From CBCXVS01 sp965178525 (lineage in GTDB: Bacteria > Tectomicrobia > Entotheonellia > Entotheonellales > Entotheonellaceae): a stretch of DNA of 32,890 nt. A model generated the notes under the pieces. It was not told the origin of the DNA and made no database searches. It saw nothing but the letters and a program-made list of their open reading frames with translations. Both the position numbers and the translations under genes were made by a program. Below are positions 7,467-15,831 of the stretch, in pieces. Location of the stretch: contig CBCXVS010000046.1 in assembly GCA_965178525.1 (NCBI GenBank), positions 1-32,890 on the forward strand, written 5' to 3'. Positions within the stretch are counted from its first letter, which is position 1. Every line of letters starts with the position of its first letter.

Positions 7467-9152
7467 CTACTTATCGAGCCAGAACGTGTCTATGCGGACG
7501 ACGTCATAGATACCGAAATAGTTAAAAGGATTGTGACCTTTCACATAGTCGTACCAGCCGTCGTAAATTTTTTCCCACGAAACCGGGAGCAGCGGTGGGT
7601 TTTCTTCCATGATATGTTCCGCTTGCCGGATCAACGCCTTGCGTTGGGTATCATCCAGCTCGCGATCGATCTTCTTCACCAGCTCTTCATATGCAGCATG
7701 GTGCCAGCGGGAATAGTTCTGCGGCCCGTTTTTGCCGTACCAGGCGTTGAAGTAGTCTGACGGATCGATCAACGTCGAAACAATCGCGCTAATGGTGAAA
7801 TTGAAGTTCCCGGCCAGGGCCTCGTCAAACCACACCGAGACCTGCACGGTGCGCAGCTTGGTTTCGATGTTGAGCGTTTGCTTCAGCATGGCCTGAATCG
7901 CTTGCGACCACAACTTAAATGTCGCGGCATCCCGCACCATGAAATCGACATCTTTGATGCCGTTGGCATAGCCGGCCGCCGCCATGAGCGCCTTGGCTTC
8001 TTTGATCGCGGCGGTGGCATCCGCCTGGTACCCGAGACGTTTGGAGAGTTCTTCCTTCGGCGTCGCGAATTCCGAAAACGGATAAATAAAGCCCCCGACC
8101 ATCATCGGCGCCACATCTTTCACTACGTCAACCAACACCGCTTTGTCGAGCACCAAGTGCATCGCCCGGCGCACGCGCGGGTCGTCAAAGGGCGTCTTCT
8201 CATTGTTGACCCACACCGCTTGAATCACGCTCTGGAAGAACGCGGTGCTATCCATCCCGTCGGTCTCTTTGACCTTCTTGGCGCTGACCGGGTCGAGCAG
8301 GCGGGCGTAGTCGATCTTCCCACCCAAAAGCGCCGCCCCCAATTCCGGCGAGAAGGCGTGGAGATTGTAGACCTCCAGTGCATCGACATAGGGGAGCGCC
8401 TCGTTCCAATAATCCTTGTTGCGTTCCAGTCTCCACACTTCTTTGTCGATGCGCTCGACATGCCGGAACGGACCCGTTCCGGGGTAATCCTTGATATCGC
8501 GTAGGTTGTACTGGTTGTCTTCCAGGGTCTTCTTGCGCACGATGATGTTCCAGCCGGCTGCAATCGCCCCCATCATGAAGCTGACGGGACGCGGTTCGGC
8601 CAGTTTAAATTCCACCGTATATTTATCCCGTGCGTTGATTTCGCTCACCGTGGCAAACAAGGGGGTGCGGGGAATACTGACGCCTTTGGGCGGTTTGCGA
8701 ATCCGCTCGAACGTGGCTTGTACGTCTTCTGCGGTGAGTTCGGCGCCATCGTGAAACAGCACGCCTTTGCGCAGGAAAAAAGTGTAGGTTTTGCCGTCTT
8801 TGGCAATTTCCCAGCTATGCGCCAGATCCGGAATGATGGATTGTCCGCTATCTCTGGGGTCGTGCCGGATGAGGTTGTCGTACATCGTGCCTTGTGTACC
8901 CATGTTGGACACCGTTCCGGACTGGTGCACGTCAAAATGGGCCGGCGCGCTCAGCACGCCATAGCGCAGAACGCCGCCCCGTTTCGCATTGGGCTCGGGT
9001 GCCTGGAGTTGAAATTTGGAGCCATCGAATTCGCGGGGAATGGCCGCTTCGCTGCGGCCCAGACCGAGAGAGAGGCCGTATGCGCCCGCGGCCGCACCGG
9101 CCGCGGCGCCAAGGAACCCCCGACGCGAGAGGCCAGGATAGTCATGACCCAT
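7467..9152 (-). CDS. Tat-exported family 5 solute-binding protein, copy 2
   Basis: A 561-residue peptide-binding protein (SBP_bac_5 family). The Tat signal is LSRRGFLG followed by an Ala/Gly-rich hydrophobic stretch and a probable cleavage site near SEAA. It retains the family segment RKGVLFHDGAELTAEDV at about residues 128-144 that copy 1 lacks. The ATG at 9152 is preceded by GGAAGAA. It is the first gene of the minus-strand transporter set and would deliver peptides or related solutes to the DppBC-type permeases further on. The tandem arrangement suggests gene duplication with possible specificity change. A GC hairpin and a MITE separate it from copy 1, so the two may now be transcribed independently (inference). 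Confidence 0.92.
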   Translation of the reverse strand: MGHDYPGLSRRGFLGAAAGAAAGAYGLSLGLGRSEAAIPREFDGSKFQLQAPEPNAKRGGVLRYGVLSAPAHFDVHQSGTVSNMGTQGTMYDNLIRHDPRDSGQSIIPDLAHSWEIAKDGKTYTFFLRKGVLFHDGAELTAEDVQATFERIRKPPKGVSIPRTPLFATVSEINARDKYTVEFKLAEPRPVSFMMGAIAAGWNIIVRKKTLEDNQYNLRDIKDYPGTGPFRHVERIDKEVWRLERNKDYWNEALPYVDALEVYNLHAFSPELGAALLGGKIDYARLLDPVSAKKVKETDGMDSTAFFQSVIQAVWVNNEKTPFDDPRVRRAMHLVLDKAVLVDVVKDVAPMMVGGFIYPFSEFATPKEELSKRLGYQADATAAIKEAKALMAAAGYANGIKDVDFMVRDAATFKLWSQAIQAMLKQTLNIETKLRTVQVSVWFDEALAGNFNFTISAIVSTLIDPSDYFNAWYGKNGPQNYSRWHHAAYEELVKKIDRELDDTQRKALIRQAEHIMEENPPLLPVSWEKIYDGWYDYVKGHNPFNYFGIYDVVRIDTFWLDK

Positions 9153-9567
9153 GGCATTCTTCCTTTCATGCAGATCGAAGTCTTATGGATGATGGTACCA
9201 TGCACGGCAAGAGGGATGATACGCACATTCATGCCTTCGGATGCAGGGCTCTGCCAACGAAGATAGGGCCGATACTAAAATTGGTAGGAGACGTCTGTCA
9301 AGCAAAAAGCAGTCCCTCTTGCCCTGCCGGACGACAAAGAAATTACGGCTGAACGTGCAGTGATCCTATCTAGACAGGGCAAGAGACGGAAATATGGCGC
9401 TCAGGATCGCGCGCTCAGGCCGGGAGCATCAGTTTACGATCCAAACTTTGCCACGGGCCATGTATACTCATATATTCCTCCTTCTGATTGTGTTGATCGG
9501 AGCGTAGTATATTGTGTACATGACAGGCGTCATCATGATCGTCATACATGCTGCAGAAGGAGCGGTC
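9153..9567. other. Divergent intergenic region between binding-protein copy 2 and panB
   Basis: No gene is seen. The region must hold the promoters for both divergent units. Three mutually complementary segments are present: GGCAAGAGGGA (9206-9216), TCCCTCTTGCCCTG (9313-9326) and CAGGGCAAGAG (9375-9385). The middle one can pair with either outer one. Closer to panB there is a possible -10 element TATATT (9508-9513) and a dyad ATGAC-N4-GTCAT (9520-9533). None of these is a confirmed regulatory site. Confidence 0.4.
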
Positions 9568-10425
9568 ATGCGTGTGACTATCCGCCAGATTCAAGGTATG
9601 AAAAAACGGGGTGAGCATATCCCGATGCTGACCGCCTACGACTACCCCAGCGCCCGGTTGGTCGAAGCGGCGGGTGTACCCTTTATCCTGGTTGGGGACT
9701 CGTTAGGCATGGTGGTGTTGGGGCACGATTCGACGTTGCCGGTAACCCTTGAGGTGATGATTCATCACGCCCGTGCCGTGGTACGAGGGACAACAGAGGC
9801 CCTCGTGGTGGCGGACTTGCCCTTTATGACCTATAACGTAAGCCCGGAACAGGCCTTACAAAACGCCGCGCGGCTGATGCAGGAAAGCGGAGTGCAGGCG
9901 GTCAAACTTGAAGGTGGGCACTACATTGCCTCCACCGTACAGCGCCTCACCACATGCGGCATTCCGGTGATGGGACACCTCGGTTTGACGCCGCAAGCGG
10001 TGCATCAACTCGCGGGCTTTCGGGTGCAGGGCCGCACGGCCGAAGCGGCACAGCGACTGCTCGACGAGGCCCAAGCCTTGCAAGATGCCGGGGCATTCAG
10101 CCTCGTGCTGGAATTGGTTCCAACCGAGCTGGCGCGCCTGATCAGCCAGACGTTGACGATTCCGACGATTGGCATTGGCGCGGGTGCCGGTTGTGATGGC
10201 CAGGTGCAAGTCCTGCACGATATCCTAGGCCTGTACGAGGATTTCGTCCCCAAACACACCAAGCAGTATGCCACGTTAGGACAGACCATTCGTACTGCTG
10301 TGAGCCAATACGCCGCCGAGGTCCGGAGCGGCCAATTTCCCACATCTGCCCAGAGTTTTGGCATGGAGGAGACGATCCTCCATGCCTTGTACGGTCCGCC
10401 GGCCAAGGACGTGCCCCCGGCATAA
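9568..10425 (+). CDS. panB: 3-methyl-2-oxobutanoate hydroxymethyltransferase (ketopantoate hydroxymethyltransferase)
   Basis: A 285-residue cytoplasmic enzyme of the first committed step of pantothenate and coenzyme A synthesis. It transfers a hydroxymethyl group from 5,10-methylenetetrahydrofolate to alpha-ketoisovalerate. The metal- and substrate-binding residues of the family are all visible: D44 in VGDSLGMV, D83 in VADLPFMTY, K113 in VKLEGG, H137 in GHLGLTPQ and the catalytic E182 in LELVPTELA. The C-terminal IGIGAGAGCDGQVQVLHD block is also characteristic. Length is normal for the family. The ATG at 9568 is chosen because AGAAGGAG lies just upstream; a start at 9514 would lack this. No other pantothenate gene is adjacent. 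It converges on the AhpD-like gene with a 26-bp gap. Confidence 0.96.
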   Translation: MRVTIRQIQGMKKRGEHIPMLTAYDYPSARLVEAAGVPFILVGDSLGMVVLGHDSTLPVTLEVMIHHARAVVRGTTEALVVADLPFMTYNVSPEQALQNAARLMQESGVQAVKLEGGHYIASTVQRLTTCGIPVMGHLGLTPQAVHQLAGFRVQGRTAEAAQRLLDEAQALQDAGAFSLVLELVPTELARLISQTLTIPTIGIGAGAGCDGQVQVLHDILGLYEDFVPKHTKQYATLGQTIRTAVSQYAAEVRSGQFPTSAQSFGMEETILHALYGPPAKDVPPA

Positions 10426-10451
10426 TGCCATCTGGCCAAAGCCAGCGCGCG

Positions 10452-10874
10452 TCAGGACGGGCTGGGGGCAGGCGTCTCGACCTCAGGCAGAATGTCCGGC
10501 TCGAGCTGTAAGCCATCGGTGACACGATTCGAGGCGTTGAAGAAGTCCACTACGGCCATGATTTCGACGACCGCAGCGTCGTCCAATCCCAGCCGCTTGA
10601 CCGCGGCTGTATGCGAGTTGATTCAATAGTTACAGCCGTTTGTGGCCGAAACCGCCAACGCCACGATTTCCTTGGTCCGCAGATCGAGCTGGCCGCCGAG
10701 CATCACAGCCTTGTATTTGTTCCAGGTGGCTTCCAGGTAGTCGGGAAAGGCGGCCATGGCGCGCCAGTAGTTAGGGACGAAATCGACGCCGCGCGTGCGC
10801 TTGAAATCCTCGAAGATGTCTTTGACTTTGCCGGTCGCTTCTTCTTCACTGATCAAACGGATCGTAGCCATCAT
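10452..10874 (-). CDS. AhpD/carboxymuconolactone decarboxylase-family protein, probable selenoprotein (in-frame UGA at 10623-10625)
   Basis: Read through one UGA, the frame gives 140 residues; without readthrough it stops after 83. The N-terminal part leads into KEIVALAVSATNGCNY, then the UGA, then INSHTAAVKRLGL. In the AhpD/CMD family this is the redox CxxC helix followed by a conserved His, so the UGA sits exactly at the second Cys (residue 84), giving CxxU. Sequence after the UGA stays family-like and in frame (DDAAVVEIMAVVDFFNASNRV) to a normal stop at 10452-10454. A 7-bp stem with a GGUCAA loop begins 14 nt after the UGA, matching the placement of a bacterial SECIS. Such proteins act as thiol or selenol peroxidases or peroxide-related reductases. 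Start at 10874 (or Met at 10871) is not backed by a strong ribosome site. The alternatives are a nonsense mutation or a sequence error. Confidence in the family is high, in selenocysteine moderate to high. Confidence 0.82.
10590..10609 (-). promoter_or_regulatory. SECIS-like hairpin downstream of the in-frame UGA
   Basis: On the minus-strand transcript, CAGCCGC, a GGUCAA loop and GCGGCUG form a perfect 7-bp stem. The loop begins 21 nt after the UGA. Bacterial SECIS elements are small stem-loops in the coding region just downstream of the UGA with a G and U in the apical loop (the E. coli fdhF loop contains GGUCU). Position, stem and loop all agree. Confidence 0.7.
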
Positions 10875-11057
10875 CGTTTCTCATGCCAGAGGGAGGATGC
10901 AGCTCTCTCCACGAGCCGGTATACTCACACCCATGAAGACAGATTCTCTCGGTGCAGTGTACATCAGAAGGAAGTCGAGGTACAAAATGGTTTCCCGATC
11001 TTGCCTGCGGAAAAATCCTCCTGTTGATTTTGTCCGGATATGTATTATGAGGTCGAC

Positions 11058-12350
11058 ATGACACCCTTGCGGGCTTCATTTGATACTCTGGGATGCCGAT
11101 TGAACCAGGCCGAGACCGCGACGATTAGCGCCACATTTGCGGACCGGGGCTACACCATTGTCGATTTCGGCGCAGAAACCGATGTCTGTGTGATCAATAC
11201 CTGCTCGGTGACGGAGGGGGCCGAGGCAAAATGCCGTCAGGCAGTCCGTGCTGTGCTGCGACGTTCGCCGGAGGCGTATGTGGCCGTGACAGGCTGTTAT
11301 GCGCAAGTCGGGGTTGACGCGTTGAAGCGCATTGATGGACTCGACCTCATTGTCGGTACCGAAGACAAAATGCGAGTCGTGGACCTCATCGAGAATCCAC
11401 AGAAGTCAAGCTCGCCGCGTGTGGTGCACACGACCAAGATCAGCCGCGATGCGTTTACCATCGATGTGGTGGGTGATTACAGCAACCACACCCGCGCCAA
11501 TTTGAAGATTCAGGATGGGTGTCATTTCGCCTGCGCCTTTTGCATCATTCCCTTTACCCGAGGCGGCGCGCGTAGCCGTACGCTGGACGATATCGTACGG
11601 GAAGCCCATGGCCTGGTCGAGCGCGGCCATCGCGAGATCGTCCTGACGGGCGTCAATATCGGCACCTACCGCATGGCAGAGCACGATCTGTTGCACGTGG
11701 TCCAGGCGTTAGAGCCGATCGACGGTCTGGATCGCATTCGGATCAGTTCCATCGAACCCACCACGATTTCCGATGCGCTGGTGGCGTGGATGGCGACGTC
11801 GTCCAAGCTCTGTCCGTACCTGCATATTCCGCTACAAAGTGGCGACGATCAGGTCTTGCAACGAATGAAGCGCCGCTACCGCCGCACCGAGTTTGCCACG
11901 TTCATCGAGCGCCTGGCGCTGCAAGTGCCGGATATTTGCCTGGGCACGGACGTCATGGTCGGTTTTCCTGGCGAGGACGAGCACGCCTTTAGCCATACGC
12001 GTACGCTCCTGGCCGACCTCCCGCTGGCCTACTTCCACGTGTTTTCCTATTCGGAGCGGCCGCATACATACGCCCAGCGCTACACGGACCAGGTGCCGTC
12101 CCAGGTCACACAGCAACGCAGCCGATTACTGCGGGATCTCAGCACACGAAAAAAAGCCGCGTTTTACCGGACGTTTACCGGACGTACCTTACGCGTACTG
12201 TTCGAGCGCCGGGACGCTTCCGGATTGTACACCGGCTTTAGCGATAACTACATCAAGGTCGGTGTGACAACGGATGCCGAGGTGGCGAATCAGCTTCTCC
12301 CGGTGCGTGTGCATGGCGTCGGCCAAGGACTGGCGCTCGGCACTCTTTAG
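11058..12350 (+). CDS. mtaB: tRNA ms2t6A methylthiotransferase MtaB (radical SAM)
   Basis: A 430-residue methylthiotransferase. The N-terminal UPF0004 domain contributes cysteines for one 4Fe-4S cluster: C13 in LGCRLNQAE, C49 in INTCSVTEGA and C80 in TGCYAQ. The radical SAM motif follows at C155, C159 and C162 (DGCHFACAFC). RISSIEPTTI and HIPLQSGDD are typical downstream blocks, and the last 65 or so residues form a TRAM-like RNA-binding domain. GCRLNQAE and the NTCSV context favour MtaB (adding the methylthio group to t6A37 in tRNA) over MiaB or RimO. The ATG at 11058 is chosen for GAGG five bases upstream; an in-frame ATG at 11040 is possible. It is divergent from the AhpD-like gene. Confidence 0.9.
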   Translation: MTPLRASFDTLGCRLNQAETATISATFADRGYTIVDFGAETDVCVINTCSVTEGAEAKCRQAVRAVLRRSPEAYVAVTGCYAQVGVDALKRIDGLDLIVGTEDKMRVVDLIENPQKSSSPRVVHTTKISRDAFTIDVVGDYSNHTRANLKIQDGCHFACAFCIIPFTRGGARSRTLDDIVREAHGLVERGHREIVLTGVNIGTYRMAEHDLLHVVQALEPIDGLDRIRISSIEPTTISDALVAWMATSSKLCPYLHIPLQSGDDQVLQRMKRRYRRTEFATFIERLALQVPDICLGTDVMVGFPGEDEHAFSHTRTLLADLPLAYFHVFSYSERPHTYAQRYTDQVPSQVTQQRSRLLRDLSTRKKAAFYRTFTGRTLRVLFERRDASGLYTGFSDNYIKVGVTTDAEVANQLLPVRVHGVGQGLALGTL

Positions 12351-12650
12351 CGTCTCTTACGAAGCATGAGGACAGTTCGGGGCGCAGTGAGACACACCCC
12401 CCAAGCATGGCATGAGGCGCGGTGTGCGAAAACACCCGAAAAGGGAAGTTTGAATATTTTGACTAGACAGGTTTCGGGGAAAACGTCATCCTAGCGTTAT
12501 CCATCGCAGGCCAGGCCCAAGACGAGGCGGTCGCAGCGTCGGCTTGACTCATGAGATCGATCAACCACACCGGCGCCATCCGGTTCCGGGCAGGCCTCGA
12601 TAGGGTGCGGAAGGGATTGGCCGGAAAGAACCCCACGGAAGGAGGAAACG
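12351..12650. other. Intergenic region between mtaB and the lactonase gene
   Basis: About 300 bp with no credible gene. An AT-richer stretch (about 12447-12465, containing TTTGAATATTTTGACTAG) could be part of a promoter for the lactonase gene, but no well-spaced -35/-10 pair is clear. A strong ribosome binding site (GGAAGGAGGAAACG) ends the region immediately before the ATG at 12651. Confidence 0.4.
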
Positions 12651-13673
12651 ATGCCTTACTACATGTATGTTGCCCTGCAAGAGGATGACAAGATATCGGT
12701 TCTGACCATCGACCCCCAAACCGGAAAGCTCACGCCTCAGGTTGAGGTCTCCGTACCCGGCGGGCCGTTCACGCTGGCGATCAGCCCGGACCGGAAGTTC
12801 CTGTACGCCGGATGCCGCGACACGCCACAGATATCGAGCTTCCAGATCAACCCGGCCAACGGCGGGCTCACGCAGAACGGCACGGTATCGCTGGAGGCTT
12901 GGCCCGTCTACATCTCCACCGACCGCAACGGCAAGTTTGTGCTGTCGGCCTATTACCAAGGCGCCCATGCGGCGGTCCATCCGATTGGGGATGATGGATC
13001 GGTGGGGGGCCCACCCATCGAATGGCGACCCACGGCGACCGGGGCCCACGCCATGCAGACCGACGCGACCAATAGCTACGCATTTGTGCCCCACATCGCT
13101 GGCAACGGACCCAACGCCATCTTTCAATTCAGGTTCGACGAAAACACTGGCCGTCTTACCCCCAACTCGCCTGCCCGGGTGGAGCCGGAAGCGTTTCTGG
13201 GCCCGCGCCACTTTTGTTTTCATCCCTCCTTGGACGTCCTCTACTTTTCCAACGAACAGGACTGTAGCGTCACCGGCTATCATCTGGACACGGCCACGGG
13301 AACGCTGTCGGCGTTTCAAACCATCACCACCCTGCCGGAAGGTTACACCGAGAGGAACACCTGCTCCCAGATTCAGGTCTCCGCGTCGGGGCGGTTCCTA
13401 TACGCTCCCAACCGGGGCCACAACAGCATCGCTTGCTTTTCGGTCGATACCTCCACGGGAGAGTTGACCGCCACTGGCCGGATGGCCTCCGAGCCGATAC
13501 CCAATGCCTTCAGCCTGGACCCCCAGGACAAGTTTCTCTTCTCCGCCGGCCAGGAATCGGGCCGCATGGCCTCCTTCCGGGTCAACTCGGATTCAGGCGA
13601 GTTGACCCCGCTGGAGACTTATCCATTGGGAAACCGGCCAGCTTGGGTGTCGATTACCGAGTTGCCGGGATAG
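12651..13673 (+). CDS. Lactonase-family seven-bladed beta-propeller protein (6-phosphogluconolactonase-like)
   Basis: A 340-residue protein with no signal peptide. Repeated blade motifs of about 45-50 residues are visible, each with a pattern like ISPDRKFLYAG, ISTDRNGKFVLSAYY, FHPSLDVLYFSNE, VSASGRFLYAPNRG and LDPQDKFLFSAGQ. GHNSIACFSVDTSTGELT and the conserved histidines and arginine-asparagine pairs fit the Lactonase family (YbhE/Pgl type), whose best-known member hydrolyses 6-phosphogluconolactone. Many members have other or unknown substrates, so only the fold is assigned confidently. The ribosome site GGAAGGAGG supports the start. The gene is followed after 40 bp by a broken thiolase fragment. 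Confidence 0.88.
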   Translation: MPYYMYVALQEDDKISVLTIDPQTGKLTPQVEVSVPGGPFTLAISPDRKFLYAGCRDTPQISSFQINPANGGLTQNGTVSLEAWPVYISTDRNGKFVLSAYYQGAHAAVHPIGDDGSVGGPPIEWRPTATGAHAMQTDATNSYAFVPHIAGNGPNAIFQFRFDENTGRLTPNSPARVEPEAFLGPRHFCFHPSLDVLYFSNEQDCSVTGYHLDTATGTLSAFQTITTLPEGYTERNTCSQIQVSASGRFLYAPNRGHNSIACFSVDTSTGELTATGRMASEPIPNAFSLDPQDKFLFSAGQESGRMASFRVNSDSGELTPLETYPLGNRPAWVSITELPG

Positions 13674-13713
13674 CTCGGACCGTGTGCAGTATGTAAACGT
13701 CATAGGGAATGGC

Positions 13714-14050
13714 ATGCAAGGTCTGAAGGACAAGTGCGCCATAATAGGAGTAGGTGAGACTCAATATTCCAGGGACTCAGGACGAACGGAGCTGAGTCTC
13801 GCCGTCACAGCCGCGAAGAAGGCGGTCGCCGATGTGGCTCTCCTGCCCAAAGAGATCGACGGAATCGTACGATTCACCGCCGACTCAACCTCCCAAGCGG
13901 AGCTGGCCGCCTACCTGGGTATTCCCTATCTGCGTTTCTACGGTGAGCTGGGGCCCCTGGGAGGCGCTACGGACTTCTGGTGCCCGGCCAGTCCAGCGCT
14001 CTCAGGGCCTGCCGCCATATGCATGAGTTCGGTCATTTTGTTACGCCGTG
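13714..14050 (+). pseudogene. Thiolase / acetyl-CoA acetyltransferase remnant
   Basis: The first 90 or so codons from the ATG at 13714 read as a thiolase N-terminus of the SCP-x/lipid-transfer type: KCAIIGVGETQYSRDSG, then a SLAVTAAKKAVADV helix, EIDGIV and LGIPYLRFYGELGPLGGAT. A full thiolase has nearly 400 residues, but similarity stops near 13970. In another frame from 13980 a short piece (ALRACRHMHEFG) resembles the ARRHMHEFG segment found much later in these enzymes. This suggests an internal deletion and frameshift. The remainder is overwritten by the convergent DinB gene. A functional product is unlikely. Confidence 0.6.
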
Positions 14051-14059
14051 TCGTGACGC

Positions 14060-14575
14060 TTACGCCCCCACTACACCGTCGATCGCCTCGCGCAGCAGGT
14101 CGGCATGGCCATTGTGGCGGGCATATTCCTCGATTAAATGGATCAACACCCAGCGCTCCGATGGCCGCCCGGGATGGCTCTCATGACGGCCCAACTCGTC
14201 AAGATCGCTGAACGACGCCACGACGGTGCGCGCGTGCTCACACTCGTGCCGCCAGGTGGAAAAAGCCTCCTCCACATTCGCGTCATCAACATGGTTGAAA
14301 TCGCCGTCGGGGTCGTCCTCCGAGTAGTAGTGCGGCGGCGCGGGTTCATCGGCGAGCGCTCGACGGAACCAGTTGCGTTCGACCTCGGCCATATGACGGA
14401 CGAGCCCCAGCAGGGACAATGACGACGGCGAGACCGCTTTCATACGAAGCTGAGACGGGGACAAGCCCCGGCACTTCATCTCCAGCGTGGCGCGCTGATA
14501 GTCGAGCCAAGCGAGGAGCATCACCCGCTCGGGGGCCGACCTGGGTGGAGCCGATCGATGGATATCCATGACCAT
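14060..14575 (-). CDS. DinB-family (DUF664) protein
   Basis: A 171-residue four-helix-bundle protein of the DinB/DUF664 group. The first metal-ligand helix reads LGLVRHMAEVERNWF, and the C-terminal helix reads WVLIHLIEEYARHNGHADLLREAIDG, supplying the histidines typical of the family's metal site. Related proteins include thiol transferases that use bacillithiol or mycothiol, but many members have no known reaction. Two in-frame ATGs exist at 14575 and 14569; the GAGG at 14579-14582 is better spaced for 14569. It is a single gene, convergent with the thiolase remnant. Confidence 0.85.
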   Translation of the reverse strand: MVMDIHRSAPPRSAPERVMLLAWLDYQRATLEMKCRGLSPSQLRMKAVSPSSLSLLGLVRHMAEVERNWFRRALADEPAPPHYYSEDDPDGDFNHVDDANVEEAFSTWRHECEHARTVVASFSDLDELGRHESHPGRPSERWVLIHLIEEYARHNGHADLLREAIDGVVGA

Positions 14576-14748
14576 TTACCTCATACGCGAAATCATTGGA
14601 ACGGTTTGCACGGGACCTCGTACTGAAATGTTGCCTGGAAAAACACGTCTGCGATGCTTCCTCCAGCAGTAAAAAAGTATGAAGTCAAGGGCCTATGACC
14701 ATCGTCGCCTTGAAAAGTGGCGGCTGGAAATTCAACTCTCGTAACGTC

Positions 14749-15831
14749 CTATAGACTCTCCAACCAGGGAACAATCAGCTGCTCGTTAATCGAGTAGGTA
14801 TACGCATGGCCCCAATCGGGGAGTTCCGTATAGGTGACATGGTAGCCAAGGCGCGTCAGCAGTTGGTGTGCACTCCGAATCGATTGCACGGGAAAGATGG
14901 CGGCGTGCGCGCCATGGACGATGAACAGCGGCAGGTCTTGGCCTTGTTGGCGGCGTAATAGGGGGTCGGCCAGGCCGTGCAGGATGTCCCCTGCGATGGG
15001 AGCGACACCGGCAAACATCTCGGGTTGGGACAGGCCCAAGAGGTAGGCAAAGGTGCCGCCGTCAGACAGACCGGTGAGATAAATGCGGCGGCGGTCTATG
15101 GCGTAGGCGTCGCACACGCGGTCGAGCATGGCCACAATCGCGTCGGTGTCCTTTGACAGGTTGAGAATCGACCAGGTGACATCAGCGGATTGGAGCGACA
15201 GGACGATGTACCCTTTGCTTTTGGCCGGTCGGAGCCAAGTCCAGATGTACTCATCGCCGCGCCCATAACCGCCGTGCAGACAAATGACGAGCGGCCAGCG
15301 ATGTCCGGGTGCATAGGACTCCGGTACGTAGAGGGAGTAGCGGCCTGAGGGGCCGCGATGATGCACGATGCCGACGGGAACATCGACGCCGTGCGGCTGG
15401 GTTTCAAGCTGGTCGATCTGTGGAAGCACATCGGGGAGAACCCAGTAGGGTTGCAAAGCCGGGAGATGCGCGCGCATGTCGTAGAGCCCATTGAGGCCGA
15501 GGAAAAACGCGCGCCGGCTATGTCTGAAAGCGATCGACACGTCTTGGTCTTGGGTGTCGAGAAAGTGGTCGTAAGCACGAGCACAATGCATCACTGCCGT
15601 TGTGAACGACGGATGGAACGCCTGCATGGATGCCGGTGGCGTCAGCTGATCGAGTTGTCCGGGAAGGGCCGGTAGGGTGTCGCCCACGGCGTCCCGAAGT
15701 TGGGCTTGGGCGTCTGCGAAACGGCTGTCATGCATGTGCTCTTGGATCGATTCAAACGTGCGCAAAAAGCGCAGGAGGTGGTGCGCTGCGGACTCGATGC
15801 CCTGGGTGTATCGCCCATCCGGCGTTGCCAT
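14749..15831 (-). CDS. Alpha/beta hydrolase (carboxylesterase / feruloyl-esterase-like)
   Basis: A 360-residue protein. The first 145 residues are mainly helical and do not match a family I recognise. The alpha/beta hydrolase domain follows: YSLYVPESY strand, WPLVICLHGGYG (oxyanion region, residues 180-190), the nucleophile elbow GLSDGG with S256, and the late WGHAY with H342 as likely catalytic His. The usual acid in the HGxxDxxxP pattern is replaced: here the segment is VHGAHAAIFP with Ala at the Asp position (A310). Another acid such as D339 might serve, or activity may be altered. No signal peptide is seen, so it is probably cytoplasmic. Substrate is unknown. Confidence 0.82.
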   Translation of the reverse strand: MATPDGRYTQGIESAAHHLLRFLRTFESIQEHMHDSRFADAQAQLRDAVGDTLPALPGQLDQLTPPASMQAFHPSFTTAVMHCARAYDHFLDTQDQDVSIAFRHSRRAFFLGLNGLYDMRAHLPALQPYWVLPDVLPQIDQLETQPHGVDVPVGIVHHRGPSGRYSLYVPESYAPGHRWPLVICLHGGYGRGDEYIWTWLRPAKSKGYIVLSLQSADVTWSILNLSKDTDAIVAMLDRVCDAYAIDRRRIYLTGLSDGGTFAYLLGLSQPEMFAGVAPIAGDILHGLADPLLRRQQGQDLPLFIVHGAHAAIFPVQSIRSAHQLLTRLGYHVTYTELPDWGHAYTYSINEQLIVPWLESL

